Below the pieces are notes generated by a model. That model was not told the DNA's origin, did no database searches, and was given only the letters and a program-made list of their open reading frames with translations. Shown one piece after another: positions 1 to 5,124 of a DNA stretch of 7,450 nucleotides. The stretch spans positions 1 through 7,450 of the forward strand of contig JAPWUH010000054.1 of the NCBI GenBank assembly GCA_028275645.1. Direction: 5' to 3'. Each line of letters opens with the position of its first letter. Within the stretch, counting starts at the first letter, position 1. This DNA is from Caldivirga sp. Lineage in GTDB: Archaea; Thermoproteota; Thermoprotei; Thermoproteales; Thermocladiaceae. A program made the position numbers and the translations under genes.

Positions 1-540
1 TTCACCACGAACCCACAATTGGTTGTCTCTGACACCGTAATCAGTAATCATAACCCTACTCATGTACCCAACACGCCTTGTAATGATGGCATCGAGTAAT
101 GCTTTGTAAATCTTGGGTATTGTGGGCTTAACAACAACCCTGCCAGTTGCCCCGTTATACCTAATTGTCGTAATGTGGAACTCATAGTTGGGCTTCAAGG
201 TGATGCTTTTGGCAGGGTACTCAAGCTCACTCTGCTGGAACATGAGCCAATCACCCAACTCAACACCTTTGAAATCAACACCTAACGCCCTGCAAGACTC
301 GTAGATGCCCATTACGAGGGTTACTGCGCCATCAGCGTACCTACGATTCGGAATAATTTCGTAGGCAATGCTCCTAAACATATTCACCCAACCAATCTTA
401 GTGCCAGGCAGAACTTGCTGTTGCCTAGCTACACCTAACACTCTATGCGTAGCTACCTTGAACAACCAAGCAGTTGACAGCAACTCCTTAGCCACATCCC
501 CATCAACATTAAACGGTAACTTAATGGTTAAGTAATCCAC
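1..540 (-). CDS. Probable TnpB-like / IS605 OrfB-family protein, N-terminal 180 residues only
   Basis: An open minus-strand frame runs from a GTG at 538-540 to the window edge, 180 codons with no stop. It begins VDYLTIKLPF and has the look of a TnpB N-terminal domain: a short beta strand, a helix (residues 15-40), a second helical stretch with RYADGAVTLVMGIYESCRAL (68-87), then YPAKSITLKPNYEFHI (108-123) and a basic VVVKPTIPKIYKALL segment (135-149), which resemble the strand-rich region before the RuvC core in crenarchaeal TnpB-like proteins. The RuvC catalytic residues and zinc finger would lie left of base 1, so activity cannot be judged. There is no TATA box about 28 bases before the GTG, unlike the other genes here; the frame stays open a little further upstream, so the start is uncertain. 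If it is TnpB it would be an RNA-guided nuclease of a transposon. The family call rests on remembered resemblance, not on a diagnostic motif. Confidence 0.55.
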   Translation of the reverse strand, partial: MDYLTIKLPFNVDGDVAKELLSTAWLFKVATHRVLGVARQQQVLPGTKIGWVNMFRSIAYEIIPNRRYADGAVTLVMGIYESCRALGVDFKGVELGDWLMFQQSELEYPAKSITLKPNYEFHITTIRYNGATGRVVVKPTIPKIYKALLDAIITRRVGYMSRVMITDYGVRDNQLWVRGE

Positions 541-550
541 AAAGGAACCC

Positions 551-686
551 AAGACCCGCAGAGGCAAGGAACACCTGGCGACAGGGAGGGAGCCACTGCG
601 GTGAGCGGCCCCAGGGAGACCGTTGAGAGGTAGATGGCGGGGAGCCCATGAAGGGCTAGGAACCGCCACCTACTGAGAAACGGTTA
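551..686 (+). ncRNA. Predicted structured RNA of unknown class, two stem-loops
   Basis: A GC-rich stretch in an otherwise moderate-GC region. Stem-loop I: 556-561 pairs with 596-601, an A.A mismatch follows, then 563-565 with 592-594, an internal loop, and 574-577 with 582-585 closing a GCGA (GNRA) tetraloop. Stem-loop II: 619-624 pairs with 679-684, then a symmetric GAGA/GAGA loop (625-628 with 675-678), 630-633 with 670-673, one mismatch, 635-640 with 663-668, and 643-647 with 653-657 around loop AUGAA. GNRA and tandem G.A pairs exist only on the plus strand, so I infer plus-strand transcription, divergent from the TnpB-like ORF. Possible identities are an omega-RNA-like guide scaffold or another structured small RNA. 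I found no ACA box, no RNase P core and no SRP helix 8 motif. Exact ends are guesses. Confidence 0.45.
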
Positions 687-863
687 GTAATTGAGCTACT
701 GAGGAGTATGGGTAAGCGCCTTGATGCTGCTGAGAAGGTTAAGAGCCTTAGTGATGGGGCTTCATGCAATGTGGAGCTGTCTTGCTACATCATAGCCCAC
801 GGTGGTGGTAAAATTGACCTGACGTTAACCGGTGATGAAAAGGAGAAGGGAGCTGAGCGTTAG
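659..863 (+). pseudogene. Coding-like 3' remnant, interrupted gene of unknown family
   Basis: After an in-frame TAG at 656-658 the plus frame is open to TAG 861-863. It reads like a real protein, including VIELLRSMGKRLDAAEKVK followed by a cysteine-containing SCNVELSCYIIAHGGGKIDLTL and a charged tail GDEKEKGAER. The first ATG is at 708-710 and gives only 51 residues; the protein-like character begins before it, which suggests that the real N-terminus is missing. The frame starts right where the structured RNA ends, fitting truncation by insertion of the mobile element. Its last 39 bases overlap the 3' end of ubiA on the other strand. I do not recognise the family. It could also be a small intact gene starting at 708, or chance. 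Confidence 0.33.
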
Positions 864-1706
864 GCCTAGTAGGGTTAAGCCCATTGCCAGTAGGCTCACG
901 CTCCTGAAGAGCCTTAAATCCCCCCTAAGCACCTTAACCACTAGCATTATCAACAATGCATCAGTTGCCGCAACCAAGGCGGAAAACACGACACTAAACC
1001 TGCCCAGCACCGGCACAGAGGACAACACCAGTGGTATTGATAACGCTACTGCGGTGAGCATTATGATGGAGCCTGCCTTGTTAGCAACCCCCACGCCGTA
1101 CCTGGTGGCTAAAGTAGCTACTCCAACCTTTAAATCACCCTCGTAGTCGAGGGAACCCTTTATAATCTCCCTACCAAGGGTGGCTATCATTGTTGTTAGG
1201 AACAGTAAGCCTATGAAGTGTAGGGGCTGCTGGTTAATTACCTTGACCGATGCTAGGCCGTAGAGGTATGTTAAAGATGTGACTAGGGAGACTAAGACAT
1301 TGTTAATCACCATCACCCGCTTGAGGAAGGCATTGTACAGGTAGCCCAGCGCCAAAGCCGTCAGTAGGATGAGTAATGAGGCAGGGTTGGCTAAGCCCAT
1401 GACCACTGGTATTACCTGGACCAGGGAAAGTACCAGTGAAGTTAACGCAAACCACCAAGCCTCCCTAGGCGTCACAATCCCAGTGATCAGAGGTGCGCTT
1501 GGCCTGTTAACCCTATCCTCAGCCACATTATGTATATCGTTGGTTACGAATAAGAAGACCTCGGCGAAAAATGATGAGAACAGTAGTGTTAAGGCTACGT
1601 AGCCGCTACGCCCACCTGATATGTAGTATGAGGATACGACCGTTATGGCGGTTAATAGGCCATGCTCCATCCTACCCAGTTTAATGAACCCAGCGACCTT
1701 ACTCAT
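825..1706 (-). CDS. UbiA-family prenyltransferase, possibly digeranylgeranylglyceryl phosphate synthase-like
   Basis: 293 residues, normal for the family, with eight to nine hydrophobic membrane segments (roughly 37-55, 84-104, 108-126, 133-152, 162-178, 212-232, 237-257, 266-291). UbiA enzymes transfer a prenyl chain from its diphosphate to an acceptor in the membrane, using two Asp-rich motifs that hold magnesium. Motif 1 is NDIHNVAEDRVNRPSAPL (56-73): N56, D57, D64 and NRP are kept, but N60 stands where NDxxDxxxD has its middle Asp. Motif 2 is REIIKGSLDYEGD (179-191): D187 and D191 of DxxxD are kept, and G184 replaces the usual Asp of RExxKD. In archaea the family includes the ether-lipid enzyme that adds the second geranylgeranyl chain, and quinone or haem paralogues; the altered motif makes a paralogue possible. 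The ATG at 1706 lies 26 bases from a TATA box and has no leader. Divergent from the gene at 1816. Confidence 0.85.
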   Translation of the reverse strand: MSKVAGFIKLGRMEHGLLTAITVVSSYYISGGRSGYVALTLLFSSFFAEVFLFVTNDIHNVAEDRVNRPSAPLITGIVTPREAWWFALTSLVLSLVQVIPVVMGLANPASLLILLTALALGYLYNAFLKRVMVINNVLVSLVTSLTYLYGLASVKVINQQPLHFIGLLFLTTMIATLGREIIKGSLDYEGDLKVGVATLATRYGVGVANKAGSIIMLTAVALSIPLVLSSVPVLGRFSVVFSALVAATDALLIMLVVKVLRGDLRLFRSVSLLAMGLTLLGLTLSSLLLFITG

Positions 1707-1727
1707 CAGGCCGTGGCATTAAGTTCA

Positions 1728-1736
1728 TTATTTAAG
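1728..1736 (-). promoter_or_regulatory. TATA-box promoter of the UbiA gene
   Basis: On the minus strand this reads CTTAAATAA and is centred about 26 bases before the ATG at 1706. That spacing puts transcription start at or next to the start codon, so the mRNA is probably leaderless. No purine-rich ribosome site lies between. Confidence 0.6.
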
Positions 1737-1786
1737 CATTAGCATGAGTTATCCATTCCTATGACTACATTTTCATCGGTGAGTAC

Positions 1787-1793
1787 TTTTAAG
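1787..1793 (+). promoter_or_regulatory. TATA-box promoter of the 112-residue gene
   Basis: TTTTAAG centred about 26 bases before the GTG at 1816, preceded by a purine-rich GAGTAC. The spacing supports a leaderless transcript and decides the GTG start. It lies about 55 bases from the divergent UbiA TATA box. Confidence 0.55.
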
Positions 1794-1815
1794 CACCCTA
1801 GGTGGCATTAACTCA

Positions 1816-2154
1816 GTGCAGCCCACTGACCCGATAGTGACCGGTTACATTAATGAGCTTGTTAAGAGGGGGCTCAGGAATTACGTTGACCTGATAGTAC
1901 CAGGCGACGATGTGTTTAGGATTGGGAGGGAGCATGCGGAGGCAAGGAGCAGCTACGCCCAGCTCCTCGAGAGTCTCACCCAGTACGTGAAGCCTAGGAT
2001 TAATGCTGATGTGGCTGAGCAAGTTGTTAAGGGTTACTTAGGTAACGTTAACGTTGACTACATAGACATTGTCGCCAGGAGGATTGCGAAGTGGTACATC
2101 GATATACTTAGGTTATTCAACGTAGTTTCCTTCTCTGGATATCAACCGCCTTAA
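1816..2154 (+). CDS. Conserved-looking hypothetical protein, 112 residues, helical
   Basis: I do not recognise this protein. The start is GTG at 1816, supported by a TATA box 26 bases upstream. The sequence is soluble, without signal peptide or membrane segment, and probably mostly alpha-helical: residues 8-27 (GYINELVKRGLRNYVDLIVP), 36-62 with REHAEARSSYAQLLESL, 64-77 and 80-105 with YIDIVARRIAKWYIDILRLF. Acidic and basic residues are mixed and there are no cysteines or obvious catalytic motifs. Codon use (AGG for Arg, mixed GTT/GTG) matches the neighbours, which supports a real gene. Its last 42 bases overlap the 3' end of the minus-strand gene at 2113-3027, an unusual convergent overlap. 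A small adaptor or subunit role is only a guess. Confidence 0.6.
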   Translation: MQPTDPIVTGYINELVKRGLRNYVDLIVPGDDVFRIGREHAEARSSYAQLLESLTQYVKPRINADVAEQVVKGYLGNVNVDYIDIVARRIAKWYIDILRLFNVVSFSGYQPP

Positions 2155-3027
2155 ATTACCCATTGTGAAGTTTGACTCATTAATCAGCCTTTCAAGGTAG
2201 CTGAACCCCATGATTATTACGGAGCCCTTGATCCTGATGCCGTTATCCCCCGATATTATAACCACGGTATTAAACCTCCTGTAGTAGGGGTCCCACATTG
2301 TTGGCTTACTCTGGATCCTTACCAAGTACCTGCCGAAGCCATAGACCTCGAGGTCACTAATCCTCCTACCGGGGACCACTAGGTAACCCATCCTCCTTAA
2401 CCAACTCCACAACGTGTAAGCCACCTCCATTCCCCTCGACGGCTTGATTAACCTACCGCTGACCAAGCTAGCTGAACCCATGGACCCCTTCAAAGACTCG
2501 GTGGCTATAACCACCCTGTAGTACTTGGGCTCATTCATGTAGTCCACCTTCAACTTAACCGCGCCGTCCACATCATCATCAAGCGACATTACAATTGGCG
2601 TAATGCCCATGCTCTTAAGTCTACTAACCCTGTATAAATCCTTCCTACTGGCTTTATACCCTATTGAAATTACGGGCACGTAGAAGGCGCCCACATTGAT
2701 GGCTAGGTCTATTGGTTCACCGCGAAGCATTGGTAGGGTATAGCCTGTCAACCCAATGTCCTCGAGGGCCTCCCTAAGCAGGAATGGTAATGTCTTCTCC
2801 ACGCTCCCCCTACCTGGCATATGCTGCCTTATATTGCTCGTGAGCCTATTCATAATCCGCTCTCTGTAAGACAACACCAGGCGTTCGGCCAATTGCTCGG
2901 AGTAGCCGCTCTTCACGTAGTAGTCCAGTTCATTAACAATATCATCTATGACATCATCAGGAATATCATCAACCATGACCATCTTCTCCACAAGTCTCCT
3001 AACCTTTAACCTAAGCTCCTTCATCAC
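2113..3027 (-). CDS. Hypothetical protein, 304 residues, possible nuclease-like fold
   Basis: Not recognised. The frame starts GTG-ATG (3027 or 3024); either could be used. The N-terminal 90 residues are charged and helical (for example DDIPDDVIDDIVNELDYYV). Then come two alpha/beta blocks. Block one, 104-150, has EPIDLAINVGAFYVPVISIGYKASRKDLYRVSRLKSMGITPIVMS. Block two, 205-262, has a helix (YTLWSWLRRMGYLVV), then DLEVYG and a strand ending RIQSK. Both recall the helix-strand-D-strand-(E/Q)xK pattern of PD-(D/E)XK nucleases (D225, Q238, K240 in block two), but the glutamate is missing and the match is weak. No membrane segment or signal peptide is seen. Its 3' end overlaps the plus-strand gene at 1816-2154 by 42 bases; it diverges from the methyltransferase at 3089 with only 61 bases between starts. 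Confidence 0.7.
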   Translation of the reverse strand: MMKELRLKVRRLVEKMVMVDDIPDDVIDDIVNELDYYVKSGYSEQLAERLVLSYRERIMNRLTSNIRQHMPGRGSVEKTLPFLLREALEDIGLTGYTLPMLRGEPIDLAINVGAFYVPVISIGYKASRKDLYRVSRLKSMGITPIVMSLDDDVDGAVKLKVDYMNEPKYYRVVIATESLKGSMGSASLVSGRLIKPSRGMEVAYTLWSWLRRMGYLVVPGRRISDLEVYGFGRYLVRIQSKPTMWDPYYRRFNTVVIISGDNGIRIKGSVIIMGFSYLERLINESNFTMGNLRRLISREGNYVE

Positions 3028-3056
3028 CGGTACTTAACCGACTAAAGCCGTGTGAG

Positions 3057-3064
3057 CTTTAAAA
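3057..3064 (+). promoter_or_regulatory. TATA-box promoter of the methyltransferase, near-palindromic
   Basis: CTTTAAAA is centred about 28 bases before ATG 3089, so the methyltransferase mRNA is probably leaderless. The core TTTAAA is a palindrome, so the same element could also serve the divergent gene; it is 34-37 bases from that gene's GTG/ATG, which would leave a leader of about 8-10 bases. No better minus-strand TATA is seen at the usual distance. Confidence 0.55.
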
Positions 3065-3088
3065 CAGTTTTTCCTAAATTTACCGGGC

Positions 3089-3838
3089 ATGTTGAAGGTG
3101 GTTAACTTTAAGCCAAGGGCAGGCAACACGTATACGTTCTGGGATATTAATGATGAGTCCATTAGGCTGAGGTACATGGATGACCAGTGCAAGCCATTAT
3201 TCATTAAGAGTGGTGAGTCGTTGATTAGGCTTTACATAGAGTCAGGGGGGCATAGCTACAAGCTATGCTCCTCGGATAAGGGTTGGGCACCAACCATAGT
3301 CATCGATGGCATAGTAATGCACACCGTGTTGATGGATCCGTTGAAGTACAGTTTCAGTAAAATGAAGGGGGTGAGGGTCACAGGCACCGTACTTGATTGC
3401 TGCACGGGACTTGGCTACACAGCCCTAGTTGCACTTAGGAAGGGGGCCAGGAGGGTCATAACAGTTGAGGCGGATGCCAACGTCATCGAACTCGCCAGCT
3501 ATAACCCATGGAGCATGCACCTAGCCGACCCAAGGATTGAACTCATCCTTGGTGATGTCTATGAATTATCCACGTGGGTTAGGGATCAAGCCTTCAATGT
3601 TATAATTCATGACCCACCAAGGCCCACTAAGAGGTATGCTGACCTATACTCAAGTGAATTGTATAGGGCGTACAATAGGATGCTTAAGAGGGGAGGGCTA
3701 CTATTCCACTACGTCCCGAGGACTGGGAGCAGGTATAGGGGGCTGGATGTGAAGCGTGGTGTCATTAACAGGTTGAGGGATTCCGGGTTCGTGCTGATTG
3801 GCCAGAATGAGTATGGGGTACTGGCTAGAAAGATCTAG
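3089..3838 (+). CDS. Predicted archaeal class I SAM-dependent methyltransferase (COG2521 type)
   Basis: 249 residues, soluble. The N-terminal 95 residues form a family-specific domain. The Rossmann methyltransferase core follows: motif I VLDCCTGLGY (101-110) for the SAM glycine loop, an acidic strand end VEAD (126-129), the hallmark NPWS (139-142), GD at 155-156 and the motif IV-like HDPPRP (174-179), then RGGLLFHYV (201-209). This set matches what I remember of the uncharacterised archaeal family COG2521. DPP-type motif IV usually goes with methylation of an amino nitrogen in nucleic acids or proteins, so an RNA base or protein target is plausible, but the substrate is unknown. A TATA box 28 bases before the ATG fixes the start. 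Its stop overlaps the Pus10 stop in a shared CTAG; the neighbouring tRNA-modification gene makes an RNA target a reasonable guess only. Confidence 0.85.
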   Translation: MLKVVNFKPRAGNTYTFWDINDESIRLRYMDDQCKPLFIKSGESLIRLYIESGGHSYKLCSSDKGWAPTIVIDGIVMHTVLMDPLKYSFSKMKGVRVTGTVLDCCTGLGYTALVALRKGARRVITVEADANVIELASYNPWSMHLADPRIELILGDVYELSTWVRDQAFNVIIHDPPRPTKRYADLYSSELYRAYNRMLKRGGLLFHYVPRTGSRYRGLDVKRGVINRLRDSGFVLIGQNEYGVLARKI

Positions 3839-5040
3839 TCAGCAATGTTAAGTATATCAACCTCAATGGGTACTGCACCAAAGCCCAGGACACCCGGTAT
3901 CGATGGCTCAGTTCCCTCGCCATTTATAAACCTCCTAATACTAAACCCACCCTGTGAGTCAATTAAAAACTCCGCTAAGTCACTGGACACTGGCCTAACC
4001 TTCAGCCTATAGATTAACCTAACCCTCTTCTCCCTACCCATTAATTGGGTTACCTGCCTATTCGTGAAGTAATCCTCAAGGCTTTTGAACTGCTCCTCAT
4101 TAACACTACCCTGCAGCTTAACAAGAACCCTATAAACCCTCCTTAACTCACCCGCCCTAGACTTAATCTCCCTAATCCTCGACTTATTGGCCGGCTTAAC
4201 GCCAAGCAGTTGAATACCATTCACCACTTTAACCATTGCAGGTATTCGCCTTTTCAGGGGCTTATCAGCCTCAATGACCATTGGCCTCCCTGACCCAAGA
4301 ACCCTAACCCCAGGCCCCTCCGCACCGGCTACGTGAATAACCGTGTTGGCTGGCCTTAACTGACTCATTAACTCGCTTACAACGCTGGCCAGTGAATTAC
4401 CTCCAACTTGAGGTATTCCCCTTAGCAGCTTCCTGTAACGTGCCTCAGCATAAATGGGCATTACATCTAAGCTAACTGAACCATCCATGGCATTGACCTT
4501 AACTACAACGTCTGGGTTGGACTTACTGTACTGCTTACCTAATTCCGCAACTAGTGCTTTACCTATGATCCTGTTTAACTCCCTCTTAATCGACTCACTA
4601 CTGGTTATGCCCAGCTCAGTGGAGACCTTAATCTCATTATCAATTATTGCCCTATCTATGATTGAACCCACCTGAAGGCTATTGAACTCAATGCCGCTGG
4701 AGTTAACTAACTCCTTAACCTTGGCGACTATGGCACTTAGGTTTATCCTATTGAATAGGCCGCCGCAGATGAAGCAGGCCTGAGGCTTAACGTCCTTACC
4801 AATCCTCCTGAGGAACATTAAGCTCTCCCTATGTCCACTCCTGGCTAATGCAAGCAGCAACGCCTCATCGTACATGCCTGAGGAGGAGTTGAGGGCCTCC
4901 ATGAAGAGCACGTTCTTTATTGACCTACCCCTCTCCTCATTACTCATCATGAAACCCCTCGAGGCGAATAACCTACCTAGGCAGTGGTCGCACAGCGGGT
5001 ACTTCAATAAGGCTTGCCTAGCCTTCTCAACAATGCTCAT
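3835..5040 (-). CDS. pus10: Pus10-family tRNA pseudouridine synthase homologue with altered catalytic motif
   Basis: 401 residues, close to normal archaeal Pus10 length. Family members make pseudouridine 54 and/or 55 in the tRNA T-loop. Seen here: a four-cysteine zinc site, C17-x2-C20 (CDHCLGRLF) and C89-x2-C92 (CFICGGLF); a THUMP-like RNA-binding domain about 97-205; and a C-terminal synthase domain with VRVLGSGRPMVIEA (245-258), a VYRV segment (302-305), and SQGGFSIRRFINGE (362-375) near the end. In characterised Pus10 the catalytic motif is REDVDVR, with the second Asp attacking the uridine. Here it reads AEGPGVR (240-246), so the Asp position is G244 (codon GGG, bases 4309-4311). The later GRTxPS element is also reduced to GTEPS. 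Fold and RNA-binding parts look intact, so this may be an inactive or repurposed homologue. A TATA box 28 bases upstream makes the ATG at 5040 leaderless. Confidence 0.88.
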   Translation of the reverse strand: MSIVEKARQALLKYPLCDHCLGRLFASRGFMMSNEERGRSIKNVLFMEALNSSSGMYDEALLLALARSGHRESLMFLRRIGKDVKPQACFICGGLFNRINLSAIVAKVKELVNSSGIEFNSLQVGSIIDRAIIDNEIKVSTELGITSSESIKRELNRIIGKALVAELGKQYSKSNPDVVVKVNAMDGSVSLDVMPIYAEARYRKLLRGIPQVGGNSLASVVSELMSQLRPANTVIHVAGAEGPGVRVLGSGRPMVIEADKPLKRRIPAMVKVVNGIQLLGVKPANKSRIREIKSRAGELRRVYRVLVKLQGSVNEEQFKSLEDYFTNRQVTQLMGREKRVRLIYRLKVRPVSSDLAEFLIDSQGGFSIRRFINGEGTEPSIPGVLGFGAVPIEVDILNIAD

Positions 5041-5062
5041 GGTTAATCACCCTAACAGCCAG

Positions 5063-5074
5063 TTAAAATTATAA
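5063..5074 (-). promoter_or_regulatory. TATA-box promoter of pus10
   Basis: Minus strand reads TTATAATTTTAA, centred about 28 bases before the ATG at 5040, which implies a leaderless transcript. It lies back to back with the kinase promoter, about 20 bases apart, in an 84-base shared intergenic region. Confidence 0.6.
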
Positions 5075-5092
5075 GTGTTCCCAAGGCACGTG

Positions 5093-5100
5093 TTTATAAG
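5093..5100 (+). promoter_or_regulatory. TATA-box promoter of the kinase gene
   Basis: TTTATAAG centred about 28 bases before the ATG at 5125. An in-frame TAA at 5113-5115 excludes any earlier start, so the promoter and stop together fix the start and imply a leaderless mRNA. Confidence 0.65.
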
Positions 5101-5124
5101 GATGGTTAACGGTAAACCAAGTGG

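Larger units (their letters stand above)
1..690. mobile_element. Right-hand end of a probable TnpB-type (IS200/IS605-like) element, left part outside window
   Basis: I group the minus-strand TnpB-like ORF (start near 540) and the structured GC-rich stretch beside it (about 551-686) as one mobile unit. What is seen: the ORF runs off the left edge, the folded stretch ends around 686, and a plus-strand coding-like frame with no start of its own begins at that point, as if a gene had been cut. No terminal inverted repeats or target duplication can be judged because the other end is missing. The right boundary at about 686-690 is an inference from where the structure stops. Confidence is limited by the uncertain identity of the ORF. 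Confidence 0.38.

Noticed and set aside
551..690. RNase P RNA, including the reduced Thermoproteales form
   Set aside because: The 3' side GAGAAACGGTTA vaguely recalls the conserved 3' core, but the paired 5' side lacks the conserved GAAAGTCC-like sequence, and there is no helix between that would match P2 or P15.
551..690. Minus-strand reading frame through the structured stretch, giving a leucine- and proline-rich peptide
   Set aside because: Composition is explained by reading a GC-rich folded RNA backwards; no start, no promoter and no protein-like pattern.
832..907. C box-like GTGATGA (832-838) followed 14 bases later by CTGA (853-856) and another CTGA (904-907), as in a C/D box sRNA
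   Set aside because: No convincing C' box between the two CTGA copies, total length is long, and the region is the 3' end of ubiA on the other strand; chance is likely.
832..1146. Plus-strand frame of 104 codons inside ubiA
   Set aside because: It is the complement of a clear membrane enzyme gene, has low-complexity Ser/Thr/Pro-rich translation and no promoter.
4454..5074. Plus-strand frames of 66-73 codons inside pus10
   Set aside because: Shadows of the well-supported minus-strand gene, with no motif or promoter of their own.
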